The notes under the pieces: model-generated
Told to the model about the DNA's origin: nothing
Seen by the model: only the letters and a program-made list of their open reading frames with translations
Database searches by the model: none
Source: Planobacterium oryzisoli
GTDB lineage: Bacteria; Bacteroidota; Bacteroidia; Flavobacteriales; Weeksellaceae
Length of the DNA stretch: 64,000 bases
Direction of reading: 5' to 3'
Assembly: GCF_015354315.1 (NCBI RefSeq)
Contig: NZ_JADKYY010000001.1
Coordinates: forward strand, 1 to 64,000
In this document: piece after piece, positions 17,154-26,242 of the stretch
Layout of the letters: each line of letters starts with the position of its first letter
How positions within the stretch are numbered: position 1 is the stretch's first letter
Made by a program: the position numbers and the translations under genes

Positions 17154-17186
17154 TTGCAAGTCTACACAAACAAATTAGTAAATTTG
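17154..17186 (+). promoter_or_regulatory. Promoter of alaS
   Basis: TTG at 17154-17156 and TAAATTTG at 17179-17186 (22-base spacer); ATG at 17233. Confidence 0.65.
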
Positions 17187-17232
17187 CCCCTTATCGGGAC
17201 TTAGGAGCCCATTAAAGGAAAAGCACACCACT

Positions 17233-19890
17233 ATGACATCGAACGAAATACGCCAAAAGTATCTGGATTTTTTTGCCTCTAAAGGACATACCATAGTTCC
17301 TTCTGCACCCATTGTACTTAAAGACGACCCCACCCTTATGTTTTCCAATTCAGGAATGACCCAGTTCAAAGACTACTTTCTTGGATATAAGGCGCCTTCC
17401 AGCCCGCGAATCGCGGATTCTCAAAAATGCCTTCGCGTTTCTGGGAAGCATAACGATCTGGACGATGTGGGACGCGATACCTACCACCATACCATGTTTG
17501 AGATGCTGGGTAACTGGTCTTTTGGGGACTATTTTAAAAAAGAAGCAATTGATTGGGCCTGGGAGCTTCTTACCAAGGAGTACGGTATTTCTAAGGACGA
17601 TATCTATGTGACGGTATTCGAAGGCGACACGGCGGAGGACTTAGCTAGAGACCATGAGGCTTTTGACTACTGGCTTGCCCACGTATCTCAGGAGCGTATT
17701 TTAAACGGAAACAAGAAAGATAATTTCTGGGAGATGGGAGAGAGTGGCCCTTGTGGCCCTTGCTCGGAAATCCACTTGGACCTTCGTACCCCGGTGGAGA
17801 AAGCACTTCTTCCGGGAAGTGAACTGGTCAATCAGGACCACCCTCAGGTTATCGAGATCTGGAATCTGGTTTTCATGGAGTACAACCGTAAAGCAGACGG
17901 GTCGCTGGAGAAATTACCGGCAAAACATGTAGATACTGGAATGGGCTTTGAGCGCCTCTGCATGGCACTCCAGGGTAAAACATCCAATTACGATACCGAT
18001 GTATTTACGCCCCTTATTGATAAAGTAGCCCAGCTAACAGGCAAGCAGTACGAAGGGATTTTGCAGAACGACAAAGATACAGCCATTCGGGTGGTAGTTG
18101 ACCATATCCGTGCGGTTGCATTTGCCATTGCCGACGGGCAGCTTCCTTCCAATACGGGAGCAGGTTATGTCATTAGAAGGATACTTCGCCGCGCCATATC
18201 CTATAGTTACCGCTTTTTAAAAGCGAAAGAACCAGTGCTTTTTGAATTGGTCGAAGTACTTGCCACTCAGATGGGATCGGCCTTCCCGGAACTGGTAAGG
18301 CAGCAGAAGCTGATCTCTGAGGTCGTACGCGAGGAAGAGCAATCCTTCTTAAAAACCATTGAGACCGGACTTGTGCGTCTTGACCATATCCTGAAAGAAA
18401 CCGTAAATTTAGGCTCTAAGGTAGTTTCCGGAGAAGCCGTCTTTGAGTTGTACGATACGTACGGATTTCCTGCCGATCTTTCCCGCATCATTGCCGAGGA
18501 GAAATCCCTTAGCATAGACCAGGAAGGATTTGAAGCGCAAATGCAGCTGCAAAAACAGCGCTCAAAGAAAGACTCTAAATCCAAGGTATTCGACTGGGTG
18601 ATCCTGGAGAATGCAGCACAAAATTTTGTGGGTTACGATCAGTTAAGTGCCACCACACAGATTGCACGTTACCGGAAAGTAGAAAATAAGGACGGGGAGT
18701 TTTATCAGATCGTCCTTACCACCACTCCTTTTTATCCTGAAGGCGGTGGACAGGTGGGCGATAACGGTATTCTGATCCCTAGCTACGCTGAAAACTTCAA
18801 CATAGACCATCCAGAGCATTTTGATCCAGAGCTAAGTGAGGAAGTGGTCGAAGTCCTAGAAACCCGTAAAGAGAATAATCTTATCATTTCGCTTATTAAG
18901 ACTCTTCCTAAGGATCCAGGAGCAGTCTTCTACGCGCAGGTTAAATCTGCTGCGCGCACCAGTACGCAAAGCAACCACAGCGCCACCCATTTGCTTCACC
19001 AAGCACTGCGAGAGGTTTTAGGAACGCACGTGGAACAGAAAGGCTCGTATGTGGGACCGGATTACTTGCGCTTTGACTTTTCGCATTTCTCCAAAATCAC
19101 TCCTGAGCAACTGCAAGCCATTGAAAATTTGGTAAACGAGAAGATACAAAGTGCACTGCCTCTTGAGGAATTTCGTGACATTCCACTCCAGGAGGCATTA
19201 TCTAAAGGAGCAATGGCTCTGTTTGGAGAGAAATACGGAGATTCCGTTCGGATGATACAATTTGGAAGTTCCATGGAACTCTGTGGAGGCACCCATGTAG
19301 GGAATACCTCGGAGATCGGAGCATTTAAGATCCTTGCGGAAGCATCCGCAGCTGCGGGCATTCGTCGTATTGAAGCGATCTCTGGAGGGGCACTAAGGGC
19401 GCACCATCAAGCAGTAGAGAAAGCCATGAACGAGCTCTCGCAGATGCTTAAGAGCAAGGACGTGCTTAAAGCAGTGGAGAAGCTCCAGTCGGAGAACACC
19501 CAATTGCGTACGGAACTCGACCAGCTAAAAAAGGAGCAGACCAAGAATGTACTCTCTGCTTGGAGTCAGGAGTTCACTCGGCAAGAGGGTAAAAACCTTC
19601 TTGTAAAACGTACTTCCCTGGATTCTCAGAGCGTGAAGGACATTGTATTTACTCTTAAATCTCAGGTAGAGAATGCCCTTATTGTCGTGGTAAGCGACCA
19701 TGGAGGTAAGCCCCTTATTACGGTGGGCGTTTCTGCTTCACTGGAAGCAACCTATGCTGCAGGATCGATCGTTAAAACCCTATCTAAGGAAATTCAAGGC
19801 GGAGGCGGCGGAAATGCAGGCTTTGCCACTGCAGGAGGAAAAGATCTGAGTGGAATTGAGCGCGTAGTAGAGAAGGCACGGCTATTATAA
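17233..19890 (+). CDS. alaS: Alanine--tRNA ligase
   Basis: An 885-residue class II synthetase charging tRNA-Ala. The N-terminus MTSNEIRQKYLDFFASKGH and the following MFSNSGMTQFKDYF and GPCGPCSEIH blocks form the aminoacylation core. The editing domain has the zinc-binding SNHSATHLLHQALR and CGGTHVGNTSEIG sites, and the C-Ala region ends with a Gly-rich QGGGGGNAGFATAGGKD. Full length and intact. The downstream DUF5686 gene starts 9 bases after the stop, suggesting co-transcription. Confidence 0.98.
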   Translation: MTSNEIRQKYLDFFASKGHTIVPSAPIVLKDDPTLMFSNSGMTQFKDYFLGYKAPSSPRIADSQKCLRVSGKHNDLDDVGRDTYHHTMFEMLGNWSFGDYFKKEAIDWAWELLTKEYGISKDDIYVTVFEGDTAEDLARDHEAFDYWLAHVSQERILNGNKKDNFWEMGESGPCGPCSEIHLDLRTPVEKALLPGSELVNQDHPQVIEIWNLVFMEYNRKADGSLEKLPAKHVDTGMGFERLCMALQGKTSNYDTDVFTPLIDKVAQLTGKQYEGILQNDKDTAIRVVVDHIRAVAFAIADGQLPSNTGAGYVIRRILRRAISYSYRFLKAKEPVLFELVEVLATQMGSAFPELVRQQKLISEVVREEEQSFLKTIETGLVRLDHILKETVNLGSKVVSGEAVFELYDTYGFPADLSRIIAEEKSLSIDQEGFEAQMQLQKQRSKKDSKSKVFDWVILENAAQNFVGYDQLSATTQIARYRKVENKDGEFYQIVLTTTPFYPEGGGQVGDNGILIPSYAENFNIDHPEHFDPELSEEVVEVLETRKENNLIISLIKTLPKDPGAVFYAQVKSAARTSTQSNHSATHLLHQALREVLGTHVEQKGSYVGPDYLRFDFSHFSKITPEQLQAIENLVNEKIQSALPLEEFRDIPLQEALSKGAMALFGEKYGDSVRMIQFGSSMELCGGTHVGNTSEIGAFKILAEASAAAGIRRIEAISGGALRAHHQAVEKAMNELSQMLKSKDVLKAVEKLQSENTQLRTELDQLKKEQTKNVLSAWSQEFTRQEGKNLLVKRTSLDSQSVKDIVFTLKSQVENALIVVVSDHGGKPLITVGVSASLEATYAAGSIVKTLSKEIQGGGGGNAGFATAGGKDLSGIERVVEKARLL

Positions 19891-19899
19891 AAAAAATCA

Positions 19900-22125
19900 A
19901 TGCGCGGTATACTTAAGTCGGTTCTGCTTTGGGGCCTCTGTAGCAGTCTTACCCTTCTCAAGGGGCAGAGCAGTGGCCCGGAATCAATGCTGCGTGAAGG
20001 ATCCATTGCTTCCCTGGAGATTCAGAACAAAAGCGACCCCAGGGCGCTGGATTTACTGCGCAAAGTGGAGAAAAAGGCCTTTGAGAACTCTCCCGAGAGT
20101 TTGGAAGGCTACCGCTTTACGCAGTACGAGAAAATGCGCTTCGATTTGCATCCCGATTCGGTGCAAAGTTTTAACCGCTCCACGCGCGCACTAACTCTGG
20201 AAAAAGCTACGCGTACACAACCATCCAAGAAGCAGCGCGATTCGCTTCGCGCCCTAGAGCTTCTTAGCCTCAACCGCAGCAGTGCTTTGTTTCTGTTTGA
20301 AAGGGCTCAGGAATTTACCTATAGCAAAGGGGCGGGACTAAAATCCCGAGTACTGGATTCGCGCATAGCTGGTCTGAAGGATCCTCCCTATGCCCTGCTT
20401 GCACTACGTGGAGAAACACAGGGGCTTGCAAAGGAGCTACAATCAGAGAGTTTTCCCATCTATCGTTACTTTTTATCCGACACCATACAGACCGAGGGTC
20501 GAGAGTATTGGGTGGTTCGTTTCCGGGAGGTTAAGAAAAACCGGCCTTCTGGTTCTAGACGCTACAGCGGCTCGGTTTGGATCGATTCAAGCACTTTGGG
20601 CGTTAGAAGAATAGAGAGTCAGGGCACTGGACCTTTCGAAGCTTCCAAGGTTAGGGACTACCGATTGGTAAGTGGAAAATGGTTTCTCCAGCACGAATCA
20701 CTACGGTTTGAATCCGAGCGTTTTTCCACTATGCTTGCCCAGACGGCCGGGTTAGGTTCCGCGGATTTTGCCCGTTATTTCACTCTTGAATCTTATTACA
20801 GCGACTTCTATGCAGGTCCGGTTTCTCTTCCAAGGCAAATGTATGAGCTAAGCGTCGATTCCCCATCGCAAGACGCATTGGCCTTGTACCGCCAAGAGGA
20901 GCTATCATCAAGGGAAGAAGCTACCTACCGAGTGCTGGATAGTGTGGGAAGAGGAAAGCAATGGCAAGGGAAAGCGAATTTTCTAGGGACGCTGCTTAAA
21001 GGCAGGATCCAGCTGGGTCCGGTGGATATTTTGGCCGACCGTCTGCTGGGCTTGAACCAGGTGGAAGGACTGCGCACCGGTGTGGGGATTGAACTGAACG
21101 AACATTTTCATCCTCGTTTCAGGCCCTCAGGATACCTGGCCTACGGTTGGAAGGACCAGAGGTTAAAATACGGACTGGAAATGAAATACCGCACTTCCAA
21201 AATGTGGCACAGTATACTTGGAGTTTATTACAAAGACGATGTGAAGGCAGCAGGAAGGTTTAGTGAGACGCTTTGGAATTTTCGTATGAAGCTGCTCAAT
21301 GCGGGTGTGAATTTAAAGAATCCCCGTTTCTATTCTTATCAGGGGGGTGGTGTATTTTACGAATACGATGTAAGTTCGGATCTTTCCTTTCGCCTGGAAG
21401 CAGACCACTACCGTGAAGAGGCGCTCTTTCCCTACACCTTCAATAGGCTTGAAGGTCCGCTACGAAATACGCAACTAAGTCTTACGGCGCATTATGCGCC
21501 CTTTAACCGCAGTGTGATGACGCACCAAGGGAAATACACCTACCAATACCAACTGCCTGAAGTTTTCTTTAATTTTTCCCAGGGTCTGAAAGCAATGGAT
21601 GGAGCCCACCGGTATAGTAAGATACAGCTCCTAGCCAACCACCAGCTAAAGAGCGCATTAGGAGAAAGCCATATACGCATGTACGGAGGACTAGTGAGTG
21701 GGTCGGTGCCTCTTTGGCATCACTTTGAAATGAATGGGCTGGCAGGAAGCGATCCAGGACTGCATTTCAATCTTACTTCCTATTTAGGCTTTGCTACCAT
21801 GCCTGCCGGAGTGTATTACAGTAGCAAGATGGCCGGCACCTACCTTTCCCATGAGCTTCCCTTTACCTTCAAGAGCCTGGGGAGTCACTATTCCAGCTTT
21901 AATGTGGTGTACCGCGCAGCGATTGGCTCCAGTATAGACCCCACCATACACCAGCTAGCTTTTCGGTCGCTGGAAAAGCCCTACCAGGAAGTAGGTCTAG
22001 AGTGGAATAATTTCTTAAGCACACGCTTCAATTTGGGGGCATTCTACCGGGTAGGGCACTACCAAACCAATACTTTTAAAGAGAATTTTGCACTGCAACT
22101 CAAGTTCAGTCTCTTAGGTTTTTAG
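19900..22125 (+). CDS. DUF5686 family outer-membrane protein
   Basis: A 741-residue protein with a signal peptide (MRGILKSVLLWGLCSSLTLLKGQ) and a long region rich in beta strands. Recognisable blocks are the helical RALDLLRKVEKKAFENSPES near residue 45-70, FPIYRYFLSDTIQTEGREYWVVRF, and SGSVWIDSSTLGVRRIE, which characterise DUF5686; the C-terminal half (from about residue 360) looks like a barrel ending FALQLKFSLLGF with a terminal Phe. Many relatives carry an N-terminal carboxypeptidase-like domain, which is absent here. Likely outer-membrane located; function unknown. It follows alaS by 9 bases and converges on the thiolase gene 11 bases away. Confidence 0.82.
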   Translation: MRGILKSVLLWGLCSSLTLLKGQSSGPESMLREGSIASLEIQNKSDPRALDLLRKVEKKAFENSPESLEGYRFTQYEKMRFDLHPDSVQSFNRSTRALTLEKATRTQPSKKQRDSLRALELLSLNRSSALFLFERAQEFTYSKGAGLKSRVLDSRIAGLKDPPYALLALRGETQGLAKELQSESFPIYRYFLSDTIQTEGREYWVVRFREVKKNRPSGSRRYSGSVWIDSSTLGVRRIESQGTGPFEASKVRDYRLVSGKWFLQHESLRFESERFSTMLAQTAGLGSADFARYFTLESYYSDFYAGPVSLPRQMYELSVDSPSQDALALYRQEELSSREEATYRVLDSVGRGKQWQGKANFLGTLLKGRIQLGPVDILADRLLGLNQVEGLRTGVGIELNEHFHPRFRPSGYLAYGWKDQRLKYGLEMKYRTSKMWHSILGVYYKDDVKAAGRFSETLWNFRMKLLNAGVNLKNPRFYSYQGGGVFYEYDVSSDLSFRLEADHYREEALFPYTFNRLEGPLRNTQLSLTAHYAPFNRSVMTHQGKYTYQYQLPEVFFNFSQGLKAMDGAHRYSKIQLLANHQLKSALGESHIRMYGGLVSGSVPLWHHFEMNGLAGSDPGLHFNLTSYLGFATMPAGVYYSSKMAGTYLSHELPFTFKSLGSHYSSFNVVYRAAIGSSIDPTIHQLAFRSLEKPYQEVGLEWNNFLSTRFNLGAFYRVGHYQTNTFKENFALQLKFSLLGF

Positions 22126-22136
22126 AGGGCAAATTT

Positions 22137-23354
22137 CTAGACATGCGGGTTTTCCAGGACCACGGCATAGCCCTGACCTACTCCTATGCACATGGTAACC
22201 AGTGCATAGCGCTTGTTTTGAAGTGAAAGTTCCAGTGCAGCAGAATGAAGGATACGTGCCCCGCTCATACCCAGAGGGTGTCCCAGAGCGATGGCGCCAC
22301 CGTTGCAATTAAGACGTGGATCCTCAGGGGAGATTTGCATTTCTTTCAAGCACGCTAACACCTGCGCAGCAAAGGCCTCATTAATCTCAATGATATCCAT
22401 CTGCGCCAGAGAAAGTCCTGCGCGGGAAAGAGCCAAAGCACTGGCCTGTACAGGACCTATGCCCATCACGGAGGGTTCAACGCCACTTACCCCGGAAGAC
22501 ACGATGCGTGCCAGCGGGCTAAGTCCGTAGTCTTTTACGGCGTAGTCCGAGGCTATAAGCAGTGCAGCCGCACCGTCGTTGAGGCCTGAGGCATTGCCGG
22601 CGGTAACCGTACCGTTTTTCTTGAATGCCGCACGTAAACGTGCAAGTCCTTCCATGGTGGTATGTGGTTTGAGAAATTCGTCCTTACTAAATTCCAGGGG
22701 ATCGGATTTTCGCTGAGCAACAAGCACAGGAGTGATTTCCTTGGAGAAACGTCCCCGTTGCTGGGCAGCAAAGGCTTTTTGTTGCGACTGCACGGCAAAG
22801 GCGTCTTGCATTTCGCGGCTGATGCCGTAGCGTTCTGCCAGGTTTTCTGCCGTTTGGCCCATCCCTTCGCAACCGTAAAGTGCTTCCATCCGGGGATTGA
22901 TGAAACGCCATCCAAAGCTGGAATCAAACATTTCCTGGCCCGTGGAATATGCCTCGTGCGCTTTTGAAAGCACGTACGGAGCACGGCTCATACCCTCCAC
23001 GCCGCCTGCTATAAACAGGTGGCCTTCCTGGGCGCGAACCGCCCGGTGGGCCTGCACTACCGCACTCATTCCCGAGGCACAAAGGCGGTTGATCGTCTCA
23101 CCAGGTACTTCCACGGGCATTCCTGCCAAAAGCAATGCCATCCTTGCTACATTACGGTTGTCCTCCCCGGCTTGATTGGCACATCCAATCAGTACATCGT
23201 CCGTTTTCTCCCACGGGACGTTTGGGTGCTTTGCCAGTAGTGCAGCAAGGACCTGCGATAGTAAATCGTCGGTACGAACGGCCGAGAGGGTACCTTTAAA
23301 ATTGCCTATGGCAGATCTAAGACCTGAGATGATGTACGCGGAGTTAGAAGACAT
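22137..23354 (-). CDS. paaJ: Thiolase, 3-oxoadipyl-CoA thiolase type
   Basis: A 405-residue acetyl-CoA C-acyltransferase. The active-site Cys is in NRLCASGMSA, the base His in GGAIALGHPLGMSGARI and the second Cys in TMCIGVGQG. The block GCANQAGEDNRNVARMALLL is typical of 3-oxoadipyl-CoA thiolases (PaaJ/PcaF) that finish phenylacetate or beta-ketoadipate degradation rather than of fatty-acid FadA. No other aromatic-degradation gene is in the window, so the physiological substrate is uncertain and a general thiolase role is possible. Single leftward gene; an imperfect -7 box (TATCTTTTG) lies about 30 bases upstream. Confidence 0.88.
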   Translation of the reverse strand: MSSNSAYIISGLRSAIGNFKGTLSAVRTDDLLSQVLAALLAKHPNVPWEKTDDVLIGCANQAGEDNRNVARMALLLAGMPVEVPGETINRLCASGMSAVVQAHRAVRAQEGHLFIAGGVEGMSRAPYVLSKAHEAYSTGQEMFDSSFGWRFINPRMEALYGCEGMGQTAENLAERYGISREMQDAFAVQSQQKAFAAQQRGRFSKEITPVLVAQRKSDPLEFSKDEFLKPHTTMEGLARLRAAFKKNGTVTAGNASGLNDGAAALLIASDYAVKDYGLSPLARIVSSGVSGVEPSVMGIGPVQASALALSRAGLSLAQMDIIEINEAFAAQVLACLKEMQISPEDPRLNCNGGAIALGHPLGMSGARILHSAALELSLQNKRYALVTMCIGVGQGYAVVLENPHV

Positions 23355-23540
23355 AAAGAATGATGTATTTTAGTAGGGCAAAAGATACATATTTTCGGTT
23401 TTCCCGCAAAGCTCTTCGTATTTTAAGCGGTGCAGTCGGGGGAGAAAAAAAACAGATATTTATCAGTAAGAGGATTTTAGACTTTAAAAATTCGCTACCT
23501 TTAAGTAGTTTAAATTGTTCAACCTTAAAAACATACAGCT

Positions 23541-23963
23541 ATGCACGAGAATGTAGTCGTTAAGCAGAGACTTAACGCACCTGTAGCAAAAGTTTGGAAC
23601 GCGCTCACGGACCGCGAGGAAATGAAGAACTGGTATTTTGATATTCCTGATTTCAAATTGGATATGCATCATGAATTCAATTTTTTTGAACCGGGAGGGG
23701 AAAAATTCCACCACCATGGCGAGATTTTGGAGATTATACCGGAGCGTAAATTGAAACACTCCTGGTCGTATCCTGAATTTTCCAAAGAGAAAACCCTGGT
23801 ACGCTGGGAATTGGAACCTGTGGGCGAGTATACGGAGGTGACTCTCACCCATAAGGGTTTGGAAAATTTCGAGCACCTAGGCGTAGACTTCCGCAAGGAA
23901 AGTTTCGAACAAGGCTGGAAAGACATAGTGGGTAAGCAACTAAAGCAATACGTGGAAAAATAG
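23541..23963 (+). CDS. SRPBCC (AHSA1-type) domain protein
   Basis: A 140-residue single-domain protein beginning MHENVVVKQRLNAPVAKVWN, with LTDREEMKNWYFDIPDF, HHGEILEIIPERKLKHSWSY and ending FEQGWKDIVGKQLKQYVE. This is the START-like helix-grip fold of the activator-of-Hsp90-homologue (AHSA1) group, which forms a ligand-binding pocket; ligand unknown. A near-consensus -7 box TACCTTTA is at 23496-23503, and a strong terminator follows the stop. Confidence 0.9.
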   Translation: MHENVVVKQRLNAPVAKVWNALTDREEMKNWYFDIPDFKLDMHHEFNFFEPGGEKFHHHGEILEIIPERKLKHSWSYPEFSKEKTLVRWELEPVGEYTEVTLTHKGLENFEHLGVDFRKESFEQGWKDIVGKQLKQYVEK

Positions 23964-23998
23964 AGTTCAAAGACTTTTTCGTTAGGCACAACTCCAGG

Positions 23999-24026
23999 CC
24001 GGTCCCCATAAGGACCGGTTTTTTTT
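23999..24026 (+). terminator. Intrinsic terminator after the SRPBCC gene
   Basis: Stem CCGGTCC (23999-24005) with GGACCGG (24012-24018), followed by eight T. Confidence 0.92.
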
Positions 24027-24061
24027 GGCAGGACCGGCAGTGTGATGGATGTAAAAAACAG

Positions 24062-24069
24062 TAACTTTG
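24062..24069 (+). promoter_or_regulatory. -7 box (TAACTTTG) for the glutaminyl cyclase gene
   Basis: Exact TAnnTTTG match 25 bases before the ATG at 24095. Confidence 0.65.
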
Positions 24070-24094
24070 CTGCAATAAACTTTAATCCATCAGA

Positions 24095-25117
24095 ATGAAA
24101 CAAACGCTGATTTTAGCTCTTGTAGCTTCTCTTTTTCTTGTAAGCTGTACAAAGGACAAGGAAATTTTAAATGTTCTAAATACCTACAACCTCGAAATGG
24201 AATCTAAGGGTTACGTACTAGGGGAGACCATTGAACTACCCCAGGAAGTAACGCAGAATGCCAAGACAATAACGCTTAGTTTCGGGGATCAATCGACCGA
24301 TAAATTGGTGGTCGACCCCAAGTTCTTTCTTCTTGGAGACAACGCAGTGACTTTTCAGGTGGAGACCTCCTCAGGAGAGGTTCTTTCCCAGGATGCTACC
24401 ATCAACGTATTTGCAAAAAATCCCGAAAAGGAGCAAAACTTCGAAATCGTACAGCAGTACCCCCACGACACCTCCCTATTTACTCAGGGGTTCTATTTGG
24501 AGGGAAATACCATCTACGAAAGTGACGGAAAGAACGGGGGGTCCCGCTTGGTAACTTATCCGCTGGGAAGCACAACCCTTTCCCAAGTAACGATGCAGCC
24601 TCAGGATGTTTTTGCGGAAGGACTCGCCGTGGTGGGTGATAAGATCTTTCAACTTACCTGGTACAACAAGAAAGGATTTATCTATGACAAAAATACCTTA
24701 AACCTTCTTGGTGAATTCCCGTATCCTGGAATGATGGGAGAGGGCTGGGGTCTTACTTTTGACGGGAAGCAGCTAATCGCCTCCGACGGTAGTAAGAATC
24801 TCTATTTTCTAGATTCAGAGAACCCTTCCACTATCCTTAAAGTCATTGGAGTGGCAGGGCATAAAGAGGTATTCTCGCAGCTCAATGAGCTGGAATACCA
24901 TAAAGGTTTTATCTATGCCAATGTATGGCAAAAACCCATCGTGCTGAAGATCGACCCTGCTTTTGGTGAAGTGGTGGCAACGTATGATTTTTCCCAGCTT
25001 GCCTTAAAGCACACTACCGGAAACGACGATGTACTCAATGGGATTACCTTCAAAGGCGAGAATATGCTCGTTACCGGAAAGAACTGGCCTACCATCTACG
25101 AGGTACGAACCAATTAA
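24095..25117 (+). CDS. Glutaminyl-peptide cyclotransferase, lipoprotein
   Basis: A 340-residue lipoprotein (MKQTLILALVASLFLVSC, lipobox Cys18 followed by TKDKE, acidic as in surface-export signals). After an N-terminal Ig-like segment (about 30-110), the C-terminal part is the beta-propeller glutamine cyclotransferase fold: QYPHDTSLFTQGFYLEGNTIYESDG, VFAEGLAVVGDKIFQLTW, GWGLTFDGKQLIASDGS, LNELEYHKGFIYANVW and LNGITFKGENMLVTGKNWP. It cyclises N-terminal Gln to pyroglutamate, which protects exported proteins after signal peptidase II/I cleavage in Bacteroidota. Single gene. Confidence 0.93.
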   Translation: MKQTLILALVASLFLVSCTKDKEILNVLNTYNLEMESKGYVLGETIELPQEVTQNAKTITLSFGDQSTDKLVVDPKFFLLGDNAVTFQVETSSGEVLSQDATINVFAKNPEKEQNFEIVQQYPHDTSLFTQGFYLEGNTIYESDGKNGGSRLVTYPLGSTTLSQVTMQPQDVFAEGLAVVGDKIFQLTWYNKKGFIYDKNTLNLLGEFPYPGMMGEGWGLTFDGKQLIASDGSKNLYFLDSENPSTILKVIGVAGHKEVFSQLNELEYHKGFIYANVWQKPIVLKIDPAFGEVVATYDFSQLALKHTTGNDDVLNGITFKGENMLVTGKNWPTIYEVRTN

Positions 25118-25262
25118 TTAAAGTAGGAGCAAAGTAGGATAAAATCTACAGTACACTCTTGTACGCGTCGTAAAAAGTGCTTTATCTTTACCGCTTTGTT
25201 TGGATCCACCCCTGGACTGCGGCCACAGGATTTTACTAATTAAAAGCAATTACAACAACAGA

Positions 25263-25877
25263 ATGCATATAGCTATTACCGGAAATATTGGAGCAGGAAA
25301 AACCACTCTCACCACTATGTTAGCCAAGCACTATGGCTGGGAGGCGCAGTTTGAGGATGTAGACCACAATCCCTATCTAGAGGATTTCTACGCCGATATG
25401 AGCAAGTGGAGCTTTGCGCTTCAGATTTATTTTCTGGGAAGCCGATTCCGCCAGGTGAAGGAAATTCGCGAAAGCGGTAAGAACATCGTACAGGACCGTA
25501 CGATTTACGAAGATGCCCATATTTTTGCAGAAAACCTAAGTGATATGGGACTGCTCACCGAGCGCGATTTTAAAAATTATTCCTCCGTATTCGAGCTGAT
25601 GAAGTCTTTTGTTCTTGCACCCGATCTGCTTATTTACCTCAAGAGTGATGTGCCTAATCTGGTAAAAAAAATATACAAAAGGGGTAGAGACTACGAGGCC
25701 TCCATTTCCATTGAGTACCTCTCTAAACTGAACCAGAAGTACGAAAAATGGATATCGGGATACCAGGAAGGAAAGCTGCTGGTAATTGAGGTGGACGAGC
25801 TGGACTTTGTAGAAAGACCGGAGGATTTTGGGTATATTCTCGAGCGTATCGAATCCCAGATGCACGGATTGTTTTAA
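25263..25877 (+). CDS. Deoxynucleoside kinase
   Basis: A 204-residue kinase of the deoxyadenosine/deoxyguanosine kinase family (dNK), salvaging deoxynucleosides with ATP. P-loop ITGNIGAGKTTL at residues 5-16, YLEDFYADMSKWSFALQIYFL, the DRT motif in VQDRTIYEDAHIFAENL, and the lid YKRGRDYEASISIEYL are all present. The start is ATG 25263 just before the P-loop strand; an upstream TTG frame has no homology. A near-consensus -7 box TATCTTTA is at 25183-25190. First gene of a three-gene run with the ArsC-like and AraC-type genes (gaps of 11 and 6 bases). Confidence 0.93.
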   Translation: MHIAITGNIGAGKTTLTTMLAKHYGWEAQFEDVDHNPYLEDFYADMSKWSFALQIYFLGSRFRQVKEIRESGKNIVQDRTIYEDAHIFAENLSDMGLLTERDFKNYSSVFELMKSFVLAPDLLIYLKSDVPNLVKKIYKRGRDYEASISIEYLSKLNQKYEKWISGYQEGKLLVIEVDELDFVERPEDFGYILERIESQMHGLF

Positions 25878-25888
25878 AAGAAAGTACC

Positions 25889-26236
25889 ATGCTAAAGATT
25901 TTGCACCATCCATCGTGTTCCAAAAGCAGAAAAATTCTGGAAATTCTCGACGAGAATGCTGTGGAGTTTGAACTTATAGATTTTGTCGCAGAGCCTCTCT
26001 CCCCCGAGGAGATTCAGGTACTTGTACGTAAGCACGGTGAGCCCTACGAATCTTTAGTGCGAACGCAGGATCCACTATTCAAGGAGCGATATGAGGGTAT
26101 GGAATTCTCTGCGGAAAATGTGGCTCGTCTCCTAGAGCAGTCCAGGGAGCTTCTCCAAAGACCCATTGCCGTGTCGGGTGGTGTGGCCATGGTGCTGCGG
26201 CCGTCCGAAAGGCTCTACTATTTTTTCAAAAAATAA
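25889..26236 (+). CDS. ArsC/Spx family reductase-like protein
   Basis: A 115-residue thioredoxin-fold protein. The N-terminus LKILHHPSCSKSRKILEILDE holds the catalytic-type Cys10 in the CSKSR motif, and the C-terminal RPIAVSGG loop is the family's cis-Pro/Arg region. The sequence fits glutaredoxin-dependent arsenate reductases of the ArsC group; no other arsenic gene is nearby, so the role may be general thiol chemistry. It lies between a deoxynucleoside kinase and a metal-sensing regulator in one apparent transcript. Confidence 0.88.
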   Translation: MLKILHHPSCSKSRKILEILDENAVEFELIDFVAEPLSPEEIQVLVRKHGEPYESLVRTQDPLFKERYEGMEFSAENVARLLEQSRELLQRPIAVSGGVAMVLRPSERLYYFFKK

Positions 26237-26242
26237 GGAGTT

